DNA from: Nemania diffusa
Taxonomy: Eukaryota; Ascomycota; Sordariomycetes; Xylariales; Xylariaceae
Reading direction: 5' to 3'
NCBI GenBank assembly: GCA_038501195.1
Contig: JBBPUQ010000003.1
Coordinates: 1,132,501-1,196,500 of the forward strand
DNA: 64,000 bases
Notes under the pieces: model-generated
Told to the model about the DNA's origin: nothing
The model's input: the letters and a program-made list of their open reading frames with translations, nothing else
The model's database searches: none
Position numbers and translations under genes: made by a program
Shown here: piece by piece, positions 49,386-61,700 of the stretch
How the letters are laid out: each line of letters begins with the position of its first letter
Position numbering within the stretch: the first letter of the stretch is position 1

Positions 49386-52300
49386 GCCTCGAGATTTGGC
49401 CTCACCTGATGCTCTGTGACTTTAAACTAGTCCATATAGTATTGAATAGCTCCCGAAGTAAGCCTCTTGGATCTAAAGAACCCTAGTTCTACGTATACCG
49501 AATCAAGAACGATGATACCCCTAAAATTTTCTAACAGTACTTGTGTGTTCAATTTAGTATTGTGTTAAAAAAGAAAAGGAGAACCATCAAACGAAGGCGC
49601 TTAGGTCCTTACCGCTGGGCTGGGTAAACCTCAACTGCTCTAGATACCTCCAACTATATAAACTGCGCCTACATTACTACGCAAAAGGTATCTTATCCTC
49701 AGTTAATTGCACAGAAAAAGCCTTTAGTATAGCGGGCACTCGACAAGGTAGGTCTTGTAGGGGTAGAGGAATATATGTCTAGACTAGGCGATTAGAGCAC
49801 TACTCTCCTTCTTCTATCCCTCTAGGCTCGTACCTCGCGTCATTCGTTCTAGTCCGCGATTAGAATATTTGACGGCTAGCTTTCCTAACATGGTAAAAGG
49901 CACATAACAAGGTATCGATCTAAACATGGCATCTGGCTACCACGGCGCTACTGTAGCACTTTGAACAGCCCTAACTACTGATCTGGGGTTTACCGGGTAT
50001 TCGCTTTTCAAATAGCATCGTCGAGATGCATTCAGTGCCACCCTAATTATGTGATGCCCCCTGTCGGGAATAGCAACGTATAGTATGACTTTCCACTCCT
50101 TAAGCTCGTGCGGTTGGTGTACTAAGGGTAATAGGGAGATGACACTCTAGAAAGCCTCATGAAACATATTTCTGCTCCTGCTTGATATAAGAATGAGTAA
50201 ATATCTTCGAGCCCATCCCAGCGTGTCCAAACCTTCCAGCTTACGACAACGAATCTGCCCTTCTCAAAACTCTTGAAATTGTGAACAGCTAGTTCTGTGA
50301 TTAGTAAAGTCAAGGTGTTCTAGCGCACACCTAACTTGGCCGTCACCATGCAGAAGCGAGCGCTCACAGCAACAGACTAGGAGGCGTCTGAGAAGTTCTA
50401 TCCTTAGGTATGGTGAGAAGACCTTTGCAGGTTTCTTCTATGATTGGCACGGGAAGAACACCTTCGGCGACCCTCTAGAAGCGCGTGAGGTTACGACGAG
50501 GAGTGACTAGCGGCGGCTTCCGACTCTAAGTTGATTTATACTAGGACACTCTCATCAATGGGGACGCTAACAAAGAGAGCTGAGAGCGTAATAACAGCTG
50601 ACTGGTTCTTCTTCACCAGTCACGACGCACCTCGGACTCTGAAGTATCAGCCAGACGAAGCTAGAGGGACAGAAGAATGGGGCGAAGCTATCCTCGCAAA
50701 CCACCGTAGGTGGCTATGTTCCACATCTATCAGTATGGTGTGCATGGCTTAACTCTCCTGACCAATAGACCGACCTCAAGGTCGCTAGATCGCCGACTAC
50801 ATCACGAAGATGGAGATGATCAAGATCAAATACAGAAGTCCAAGGCCTGAAGCTGTCTAAGCTTGAAAGGACTGAGCTGAATAGTAGGACTCTGTTTCCT
50901 AAGGCCCTGCTAGGGTCCTCGGTTATGTCCGAAAGGCACTTGTGACAAGGTCATGTCTTAATTCCTTCTGAAGTATATGACTATATGCGATTCTACGAAA
51001 CAGTGTTAGTATTCTGTACGAGATGGAGGTACCAGAATCCGTTTCAGATCCAAAACAGTTATCTTTCGTTTATTGCCGTTAGTGTATTTACGGTAATACG
51101 AGTTATGCAACTTAGTTGACTAGATTTTTTGGCTTGTGCAAAAGTGGATCGAATTCAGTGCAAGCTCGGGCTAATACGATCCAGGATAGTACGTACTACC
51201 AAAGTAAAACCAAGCGTAAAACCGTCTAAGTATCTATGTAGATAGGTAGGTATCTTTTAGTCGGGTGGCCGCACAGCGAAAATATCCGCATGTTTTCCTC
51301 CGCCAAGCTCGGCCTGAAATGGGGAGAGGTGTGCCGTAAACTAGGTATAAACCTTGGGGGTCATATTTTACGCGAGAATGCAAGGGCGTAAACGTGGTAT
51401 AACCGCCGACTCGCTTACATGTTACAAGTACGCGCAGGAGAGCCTGACCTGAGGTGCTAGTTAGATCTAAATTCTCACAGCAGCCCCAACCAATATTCGT
51501 ATTCGTGGTGGCACGGATTAGAAACAGGCTGAGTGAATAATTTTGAGGACTGGTTAAAAATATTATTTCGTGTTTGTTTCTGGTCTCTAAACTAGATGGA
51601 GTGGGACTGTTGTGTTATTTCAAAAAGATATCGCTGCCACCGTCATATTCTGAAAATGCTCATAAATCCGTAACAGTAGTCAAAAAATAATAGAGGCCAC
51701 CAAATGATTGATGCGATTAGGTAGCTCCTCCCCAAAAGAACAACGGGCTAATATCCTCCGCCCGTGATGCGAGTTCCAGACCCAATTCCTTTGCGCCACT
51801 AGTGTCCGTTGTTGATATTGACGCTTTCTATATGCATTTGGTATTTTCATAAAAAAATAAAAGAAAAAGGCAGGTTATTAGGTATCTCTGTTGCAAATAA
51901 TCCATAACTAATGCAGAAGGGCATAAAGTATTGTGATGTATAAAAATCACTGTGTTCATGCGACGGAGAAAAAGGACTGGATCGACCTTTGTTGCCATGA
52001 CCCAGGCAGGGTAGCATTGAAGCTGCAGAACATGGCCGCCCAGAGCAATTATCACATCAGACAACTTGCAGAATCCTGTGCTCCAATTTCTTGGGCACCA
52101 AAGCCGGGTACGGATCTTGCTGCTCAAATGGCAGCCAATCCCGTATCCTTCATCTGCTCTTGTCGACAGTGTAGGGATAGAAGCTTCGATAGTCCATTTC
52201 GGATGTCGAGGCGACACCCCGCATCTAGCTAATGTAGCAGAGGGTCTCGAATTGGGCCAAAGATAAGGATTCGAAACCAGCTCCCGACCTAGGCTAGACT

Positions 52301-52438
52301 GGGAAGCCATGCATCGAGCCTAAGACCGCCCAGCCCAGACCAATGCAGAACTAGAACGAATATTCCACAGTAGCCGCCTGCAGAGTATCTGTCTTGTGCC
52401 CCGCGATCGCCGTCGCCGCCGCGAAGATACGCCTTCGT
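49386..52438. other. 3.05-kb intergenic region with possible coding relics
   Basis: No intact gene is supported. Around 50,402-50,752 on the plus strand, short coding-like runs (for example KTFAGFFYDWHGKNTFGDPL, then ADWFFFTSHDAPRTLKYQPD) are broken by stops and frame changes, which suggests an old gene or transposon relic of unknown family. The rest is featureless. Confidence 0.4.
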
Positions 52439-53618
52439 CTAATAACGGCTAATCGTTGGAGTCACAAGCTCAATGCTGTTGGGCCGAGAATAGGCTGGCG
52501 GATTCCTCGTGGGTAGCGGCCGATCTGATGTCATTATGCCAGTACCAGTATGGCTATACGTAGAAGCGTGGTAGCCCCCGTCGTACGTCGATGGATAGAC
52601 GTTAGCGTGCGTATACGACGAGCTGGGGCTGGCAGCAGCGCTGCGAGTAAACGGCCATATGGTGGCGTTCAAAGAGACTGGGGATGGGGGGCTTGGAGGG
52701 CGCCGGCTCAGCGACCGCAATGCTGAGACGGCACTCGTGTATTGGGAACTGGTGGGGGTAGTGGGAGGTGAGAAATAATTGGAGCTGGGGCGAGACGGTG
52801 ACGCCCGCGGGATGATGTCTCGGGGTTCTGGGTTGTCGTAATAAACCGGTAGGGCCCCCTTGATATAGTCACTATAGTTTGTAAATGATGAGTGTGACGT
52901 CGTCGCAGTCTGGTCATGCTTGCGACAGCTGACATGCAAGTCAGTAAGTTACACTACTTGATTGGCTAATTGGGGGGGACGGCTTACGCCTCAGAGCAAT
53001 ACAGAAACCTCTCATCCTGCGCGATGAATTGCTTCTCACAGGTCATGCTAAAGCCTGGTCAGTAAGCAGAATAACTAAATTGTTATGTGTGTGGGAATGC
53101 AGGAACCGAAACAGGAAAACAGGGGAAACTCGTTAGGACCGAGCCAAGCTGTCCACGTTAAAACGTGGGCCAGCCCACCAGCTACACATCATGTGATGAC
53201 GCAGCTTACACCTAAGATGTTTCGGTATGCATGGGTGTTTTGTTGGGAGTGATACCGCTGTGTAAGCGCATCCGCACACCTTAGGTGGCGCCGAAAGAAG
53301 CAATATTCATCCCACGGCTCGGGGAGTACAAACGGCATGGGATGGGAACACAAGGAGGAGGATAGCGAGGAGCTTGGAAACTCACCAGTATTGCGGGAAG
53401 CTCTCCCGCTCATCTCCCGACCATTGCTCTTCCTCCCACTCCCTCTCACGCTCTTTAGGGTTCTTGCCTAGCTTCTGTAGCGTCTGAGGAGTTGATTTTC
53501 TTGTTAGAGTCTGTGGCCGTCGTGACCGGGACGGGTCTGCAGCGCCACCGGCCTTGCGGACATCGGTCATAGACGAGTTGGTTGAGGCATGGCCGGATTT
53601 CCTGCGATGATGATGCAT
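52439..53618 (-). CDS. Ecl1-like zinc-binding protein (life-span regulatory factor family)
   Basis: Three exons on the minus strand, 53,618-53,386, 53,047-52,988 and 52,928-52,439, give 260 residues with matching phases. Introns are 338 and 59 bp. The conserved core CMTCEKQF...RFLYCSEACRKHD places Cys78, Cys81, Cys95 and Cys99 as a four-cysteine zinc site. This is the hallmark of the Ecl1 family, whose fission-yeast members extend chronological life span and respond to nutrient limitation. The core is split over all three exons: Cys78 spans the first junction and Cys99 follows the second. The N-terminus is basic and Ser/Thr-rich. The C-terminal 160 residues are Ser/Pro/Tyr-rich and probably disordered. 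The start codon is the first ATG of the frame, but a non-coding or coding upstream exon is possible, given about 1 kb of leader-like sequence upstream. Confidence 0.86.
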
Positions 53619-56600
53619 TGAGGTTGTCGGCGATTGGCCTCCCTGACAACCCTATAAGAGAGACGGGTGAAGCCTAGTTAACTAGGGTTTAAGAGTCCTC
53701 GTCAACTAAGTCGTTGACGAGCTTCGAGAAGAGGATCCTGCCGCAGATGAGAGGTGATCAGACACACTTCGAGGCGACGTTGATGTCTCGTAGGCCTACT
53801 CCGAAGTTGGTAGGATGACGACGGCACCGAGAATGTGGTGAAATAATTGGCCTGGTTCTGACCTGTTGCAAAGATAACGGTTCCTGTGATTTCTGTTCGG
53901 GGCAAGTTGGATTACACCTTCAAAGTATTTCGAATCGTTGAGTGTGTGAGGATATAGCGGAGAGATAAAACGGTTGTTCAATAGTTATACTGGAAACTAG
54001 GCGTGGGACACAGAAGAGCGTAGGGACGGTGCCACCGAGGAAGGCTTGCAATGACAATAAGTATTAAACAAAGCCCAAGTAGTAGGGCTCTGCAATATAA
54101 TATAATATGTCGCGATATGAGGGTCAAGCACCACGTAATTTCGTGATATGACGATATTGACGGTATGGAGCCCCGCTACCGCAGTCGGAACCAAGTGGCA
54201 CGTGGGTTCTTCTGAATTAAACAATACGATGAAACCCAGCAGAACCAACACAGCACGGAGGGTTTGTCGAAGTTAGAAGAGCAAGGCGGACCCGGTACTT
54301 GTTAGCCGAAGTTTAGACCTGGGGCTCTCTCAGAGATATATCTGGGGCAGTCGAGGTGGAAACCAGTTGATGTTGATCAATTGGCCAGGCAGGACACAGC
54401 GGAGTGGGAACGGCACGAGTGCTACCGGATATAGCAGTACACTGTATTTGAAGAGCTGGCAGTTGTTATGTTTCGAGAGCAGTATGGAAAGGCTCTGGTA
54501 CAAGAACAAGTGAGAATACCTTAGTTAGAGTGGCTTCGATGGTGAGTGAGGGAGCAGGAGGAAGGAGGGCGAAGTCAAGAGGGCAGGAAACGATAATATT
54601 ATACTACACACAGCCATAGGCATGTAGTATCTATCTGGACCCCTACGCAGAAAGAATGGTACCTTGGCACCCACCTTGTTGGTGGACTAGGTACCTACCT
54701 AGATGGTTGGTTTGGGGGGCTTGGAACCACAGATAGTGAGGATGGGTACAGAGGTAGTACTGCAGGTTACAGTCAACCCATGCCGCTCGGGTGGGTACAT
54801 ATGCATTAACAGTGTGTAGGTAGTATGGGTATATACTACTTCCATTCTGTAGGTCTATAACTACATGGTCCAGGTACTGTACACCAACTAGACTGGAGAA
54901 AGAGAGGGGCAGCCGACAAGCGACCATACTTTCTAGGTAGGTGATGAGGTACTACAAGGTAACGTAGCAGGTAGAATAGCATGGAGTTAATCGGAATCCT
55001 ATCTAGGAGCTAGACAGCGATGACTCCTCACTCTGAGGAGGAAGGGCAAAAAAAAGATTATTAAGACAAGTGGTCGAACTAACTACGATAAACCTGTCCA
55101 ACAAGGTCGTTTGTGTTGGAAAGGGAGCCGAGAACGGAGCTGGTGGGATGAATTCGGTCATGCTATATTAGATACCATCCACCAATGGCGAGTTGTGCGG
55201 TGCCGAACTCTCTTGTCTGAGATAACTGTCTCTGTGTAAATCTCCGAGTCTTAGATGAGTAAGATACAGTACCTATAGATAGAAGAGCGAACAAGAAAAT
55301 TTTCACTTTTTTACCCCCAGTCCAGTGCCCTTTGTGATCTTAACCAGTGGGCCGTAATACCAGACTTGTTGGCTGAACTGAAAAAAAAGGGCTCTGTGCA
55401 CGGGGTGTTTTGAAGATGCTCGTTGGTTGGCGCCACACGTGTATCTGGGGCTAGTACAACTGGAATGGTTTTGGCGGGTTAGGTACTTGGGGGTCAATGG
55501 GGAAAAGTGGTCTAGAATTTAAGGAACAGTGGCGAAAAAAAAAGTTTGAAAAAATTGCATCGATATATATCCCTGATTTTCTACCACTATCGCATATAGT
55601 TACAATTTTATCATTACTTTCGATACCTAAGCGCCTGGGCATGATTTGCCCAACTCGTCTATTTCTAACACGGTGCCTACCAACTCAATTACTTATGTAG
55701 GTAGGTGTGTATGCAAGATGCCAGTAAGTACAGTAAGTAGGTAGATAGCACCAATACCATCTAATACCTATCTACAGCCTCTATTCCGGCTTAAGTTTTC
55801 ATTACAGTCTAGAGCACCTTGGTATGTTTTAGGCATGCAAGGCTGTCCATATGAAGTATCGGTGGTATACACAGGTGGTTAGTTAAGCCCAATAGTTGTA
55901 TAGAATAGCAAAGTGAGACATGTACATGTACGCATAGACTGTCTATCCATCGTCAACGAATTTTGTGCCCTCGGTCTGAGTTTCCATTCGTTGAAAGATA
56001 TCTGCCCACTTTATTCCCCATATTACACCTGCGTAGACAGTATTCCCGTAGGCTGCCCGTAGCCCGTAGCTTATAAGAATACTCCTCAGTGCCACATGTC
56101 ACGGCGTGATGCGGCTCGCAGTCTCTCCGCCGACATCCACCAGGAGCCTCCTATAGTCCCGTGCATCTTAGGGATAAGTCTGGTCGCGGCAAGATGAGCA
56201 TGCATCCGGTACCTTGTTAGGAGCACCTCAATTGCATGGGATTGACCTAAATGCTACACCACCCGACATGTGCCCTAAGTTTCGTAGGGTTTCAAAGCCA
56301 GAATGATTTGTTTCTATTGGAGACGTGTGTCGAGATGTGCTGTATACAGCTTGCCCTGTTGTACATTTGGCAGGACACCTCAAACAAGGAGGGTTACTTG
56401 AGAGTACTTAGGGCCGAGATTGGTGCATCTGACCATCAAGAGTTAGTCTTGTATGTGCTTGTGCCCTGGAGACAAGAACTAGATATCATGGATGTACGCG
56501 ATTTCGTTTGATTTTTGCTTTCTACAAGACAGACCTGTTCTTATGCATGGTATGGTAAAGAGAAGTGCAAAGCTGCATACGAGGTACAGTCCGTGGAGGT

Positions 56601-58448
56601 ACAAAATACTTAGATAGGTACTGTTAGTAATATAAATAAAACCCTATGTATATTTCTTCCTTCCAAACACGGATGTGTTCCTTGCAGCGGATTGGCTGAA
56701 GCTCTGACGTAGGTTAGCTACCTACCTTACTGAGTACACCTTGTCAGGTATAAGTCAATATTTATTTACTTCATACCTCCTACCCAGGTAATTCTGCTGC
56801 ATAATTGTGTGCCCTCAAGGCCCTTGAAAGTTGAAGCCACCTGAGACCTGCAGTGCCTACAGGGTTCTCCTGGTTTACAGCAGCATAACTTCGTGCGTTT
56901 TGGTAATAATGGCGACGTCAAACACCACCGAGCTTATATCTCAACCATACTTACGTGTGTTTGCCTAAGCAGTCTCTCCCTTGTCCCTTACGCATGGCGA
57001 CTGGTGTGGCGACCTCGTCACCTCATCCACCAGTCGAAGCACGTTTTAACTACATGTGCAGTATCTAGATACTGTTTACGCAGTGCGTATGCATGCCTCC
57101 CTAGTATACAGAACAGGTGGAGTTAGTTCATTGCCTTCCATACATAGGCCCATACTTGCCCCTAAAGTCCCGCCTATCTGGCTCGGTTATACTTAAGGAA
57201 ACACAAGGCCTTACTGCGTACACTGACCTACCTAGGTACCTACTAGAACCTCCAATGCCTGCGGCCCGCACTGGCGTCGGGCAGATACAGTAGGTACCTA
57301 CCTACGTAGTGGGCCAGCTAGGTAGTATACGCATACCTATGGAAGGCAACAGGCGCTAATGGTTTACCGACCTGCATCGACTCTTGATCCTAATTGGCGT
57401 GCCCGTCACAAAACCCGTCACACCTTCGACTGCCTCCCTGGATTCGCTGGATTCGTCGTATCCAAAAGGAGGGGAGTGAAAACTCTATCAGATCCCAGCA
57501 GCAAAGAAGGTATCGAACGGGGACAGGATGATTAAATGGATCTGCCTACGGTTGCTAATTTTAAGTAAATCCGACCAATTACCAGAGCTAGTCACGCCAT
57601 ACCGTATTATGTCACCCCTAAGCCTCAATTTTTTTTTTTTGCAAAGGACTTCAATGTTAACTGCGAGCTATCTAATTCTACCCATTGCCTTTCTCAAAGT
57701 GCAGGACTGCACTTGTGCACGGCATATTGCGTAAGCATAGCCTGCCTTTCTGCCATGGACTACGACTACCGACCCGACTACCGCAGGGAGTTCTTGATAT
57801 GATACCCCTCCCGGACGTACGTCTCTCTGAAGTATTCTGTATCGACAGCGTTTCACAGCTCCTACCTAGAACGTGAATCGTTGCCTCTTCCGTCCCCATC
57901 TGCATCGGGCCGCTCATGAGTATTTACGAGCAAATCGTGGGGGGGCCAGTGAGGGGAGTCTGTCCGTCTGTCCATGGTAAAAGCAGGCCGCGACAGCTAT
58001 ATGATTTCATGCACTGCGATCATGCATGGATGGGGCGGCGCCCATCGTGGGTGGGATGATGTTGCTGGTAAGTGCAGTGTAGTAGGTATTAGTGCAGTGC
58101 AGCGCAGTCTGCGCCGACTTACATACTTACATACTTACATATACATACGTGCCTCGACCCGCCGAGAATCCATGTTGTTGTTACCTACTGTACAGTAGTG
58201 CAAGTTCGAGTAGGTAGCCAGCACCTGGTTGGCCTGGTTGGCCTGCCTGGTCGCTCGTCGGTTAGGCGTCCGGCATCCCTCTTTCGACACAGAAAGTCCT
58301 GCCATCCCACGTCTCTCCCGAACCCCCCCTGTCTATAGAGTGAAAGCCGACCCGAGGCACAACGTTTTCTGGGATTCCTAATACCTACCTGGCAATATAG
58401 TGCTATGCGTGCGCAGTAGGTATTAGAAGCGCATGTATCACCAAGCTA
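53619..58448. other. Gene-poor intergenic region, first part
   Basis: No gene is supported over nearly 5 kb. TACCTAGGTA-type palindromes are frequent (54,687-54,702; 54,935; 57,225-57,246; 57,291-57,318). A 10-bp T-run lies near 57,630. Repeats of ACTTACAT occur at about 58,118-58,147. Stop-free frames of 60-94 codons are present, but none has a conserved feature. Confidence 0.5.
58118..58147. repeat. Short ACTTACAT tandem repeat
   Basis: Three to four imperfect copies of the 8-mer ACTTACAT run directly into ATACATACGT. Confidence 0.6.
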
Positions 58449-58763
58449 TCACCAAGCTTTCTCGAACAGCTTGCTCCCTGTTACGAATTGGATCGGCAAG
58501 TTCCTCTCGTTTTCCTGGGGACTCAGCCATGCTTCGCCTTCTAGTCTGTCGCACACAAATGCGCCATCTGCATCATTGACATCAATCAGTTTAGCCTAGA
58601 CCAGGGCTGCTGCCAACATTATTGCGTCCGAGTCAGACGCGGGCAGATCACATTGGTGGAATAAGCTATGAATAATATGTCCATACGACATACGCAAAGG
58701 ATTCATATTGAAGTGAGCCGTCACACCGTTATTCCCTGATGGAAGCGCCTGATCTTGTTCTCT
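58449..58763 (-). pseudogene. Decayed coding-like frame of unknown family
   Basis: On the minus strand one frame stays open for 55 codons, meets a single TAG at 58,596-58,598, and continues for 48 codons to a TGA. The translation is protein-like rather than random. It includes NPLRMSYGHIIHSLFHQCDL before the TAG, and AKLIDVNDADGAFVCDRLEG and NLPIQFVTGSKLFEKAW after it. The TAG could have arisen from CAG by a CpA-to-TpA change, as in RIP. Further coding-like runs with more TAG stops continue upstream to about 59,230 in other frames. I do not recognise the family. Chance cannot be excluded. Confidence 0.38.
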
Positions 58764-61700
58764 TCACCCGGTCTTGGGGGTTGCTATGTGGCTTGACGCC
58801 GAGGGGCTAACACAGGTCCCTGAGCCGTATCTCCGCGTTGATATCGCCTAGTCAAGTGTTTATAGGTGGGCGAGCTAGCGAGAATGGCATTTACCTACTG
58901 CCAGAGCCAGTACTTGATATTGATCAGACGTTTACGATGAAGAGACATGTCGGCTGTTGCTTCTTCCCCTCTCTAGGGACCCTCCAAGGATATGGATAAA
59001 TGGCACGTCTCCAATTGCAACCCCTCTAGATCTTCAATTTCTCAATCTTGATGGTGTACCGACGCCGCTGGCCGCCCTCCTAGATTGCATCGTGGAAGCG
59101 GATGCGATCGTCAGGGCTTGATCCGGGAATTTTTTGATTCTCTCAGTACAACCTCGCCATTAGCTCCTTCAAGCGAGCGGCATCGCTATGGTCAGGTAGC
59201 ACGGAACAGAGCAATGTTTTGATTTGACCGTCACTAAATCATGTTGCATGACTCGCTCCCCTCACCGACCACCACGGCACGACACGACTCAACACATGCG
59301 ACACCTCAGACACCCCTTAACGAGCCTCGAGACCTCACTGAAGGCCTAGGGTGGAGGGATGCCGCTTATCGACGGCTTCAAACGCGTGGGTGAAGAGGGG
59401 TGAGGAGACAATCTAGGTAGATAGGGACTTAGATAAGTCTACCGTGTCCCTTGGGCAATTTTGAACGGATCCGAGCTGTGAATGGGGACATGACCGACAG
59501 GATTGGATCCTTCCAAGGTCAAAAGGCGGCAGAGTACGGACTAAGTCCTCCCCACCTACAACTAGGTATTCATTCTCATTGCCGCTGAACAATCTGGAAT
59601 GTATGAAAATGGCATCATCGCCCTATGTATGCAATATAACGGCATGCAAGATGATGCTTGCGAGCCGTCCGTCAAACCCCCCGGACTTCTGAGATCCTGC
59701 AGGTACCCTGGTCTCTCTCGGCCAGGGATAAAATGCTTATCAAGAGAAAACGCTTACCGGTTTCGTGCCGAGCCCACATTCGATATAGCAGTTATCTATC
59801 TATAGACTGGGTTGCATGGAGGCCCAAGGTCCATCTGATAGGCATTTCCGTGGTGATTTGAGCTTCGCGGCAGCATGATAGAACTAGACTAACCTATAGT
59901 TCCCGATAGTAGGTGCGCATACGCATAGTGCACAGCTCCGCTCCCAACCGAAACTAGATCGACTAAGGAAGAATAAGCTCCCAAGACCCCAGGTCGTGGG
60001 GGTAACATCCCACAGAACTACGCATACTACGCGTAGATATGTATGTACCGGTATACCGGATTTACACCTCGACGCTCGAATCGGTCCTTGGGTGTGGGAT
60101 TCCACGGGACGCCAAACGAGCCAATAGTTCGGATTCGCCGTCGATGTGTGTGATGAGGCGGTCAGCTCGTCATCGTGTTAAAAAAAAATTTGTCGTTCGC
60201 TTTCCCAGATATTCCGTGAAAGCTCGGCGGTTTTTCGGGAGGCGAACCGAGCTGCTAGCAAGCCAATATTGCGAACTTTTGTGTCTCGTTTAAGCCTGGG
60301 AGGGTCGGCACCACATGAAAGGTTGACTCAGCAGCCTGGGCGCCAATGTCGCAGAGTATATCCCCATTTATTTCGCGTTAAGACGTATGCGTACATTATG
60401 TATGTACGCATGTAAGTAACTACGTACGTTCGAAGCTTGTGGCAGCTCGCTCGCTACCCTTTCCGGGCCAAGAAAAGTCACGAGACAGTGTCAGCAAACC
60501 CCTCCGGTCTCGCATGGTGCCAAACTTTACCCACACCGACCTCCACACGGCCGGGGGACGAGGGCGCGCGCGCGCGAAAAGCGTTTACAACGACTTCAGC
60601 CGGACTCCGGGAAATTTTCGAATCATCGTTCTATATTGATCGGTGCAACAGGCTATTCGACAGGCTTCGTGCTGGCCAGGGGCCACAGTTCGCGATCGAG
60701 CCCTTTTTTTTCGGGGCCCAGCTACATACAGATCATCTGTTGTTTCGTTTCGTGGGTGGCAGCGAGATCAGACGTTCGTTCGTTCGATACGTCCCATCGC
60801 TATGGTCGCATCCCCCTCGCACTTGGGGTAGCATCGCACCTCGAACTCGAGCTGCTGTGTCACGTCCTATCATGCACGCCCTCCTATCTTGAGTATCTCC
60901 CATCCGAACCTGGTAATATGACAGGCTCGACCTGACCTGTTGTTCCTGTCGTGCCGGACGACTAAAACGAAAAAAGAAAATACGGTGCCGCATTGATCGC
61001 CGTGGGTGACCTCATGTGCATATGCTGGGTTTGTCGGCTTTAATCGTGGCGTCGCTAGTTGACGTTTGTGCTTTGCGAGAGTGCGGAGGTTATGGACACA
61101 CCTGTAGATCGGTAAACAATGGTGAGCGTATTTCATTTGTAGAAACGATGGCCATGCCGGCTCAGCGGAAAACGGGCTCGGACGTAACCCTACCCAACCG
61201 AGAAGCCGAGGGGTCATCTTCATGGGCAGAGCTGAGCGTAGGTATAGCCCGTGGACGTCAAATTGACGCCCAACGATACTTACGCATAGCCATTGGGTTG
61301 ATGAGAACTACGATATCTACATTTTATCGCGACTTAGATATGTTGCTACCAGTGGTAACCGGATTTGATAAATAGCAATTCCATTCTATCTAATATTCGG
61401 CAACCAAGGTACCATAATTGCTTTTCATTAGTGTCCTGCCGCTCCGTTTCCAAGTTCATTAAGTGCTTACACGTCCCCTCAAAATTCCCAGCGACATATA
61501 CTTGCATCAGCTCATAGAAGTATTTTAGAATGCTACGCAAGGTGACAGCCTCAACGGCGGCCAAGCCGAGACAGAAAGTGACCGATTCACTCACTCAGCT
61601 CAGGCGGCGGCGGCGGCACCTTATCGCGGTCGTTATGCTCAATCTCGGGGTTCAGAGATAAAAAAAAGCTTATGTTCACCTCTGCGGTTGAGCCACGTCC

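Noticed and set aside
60437..60993. Overlapping frames of up to 151 codons on both strands
   Set aside because: Several frames are open at once because the block is GC-rich; none has protein-family features.
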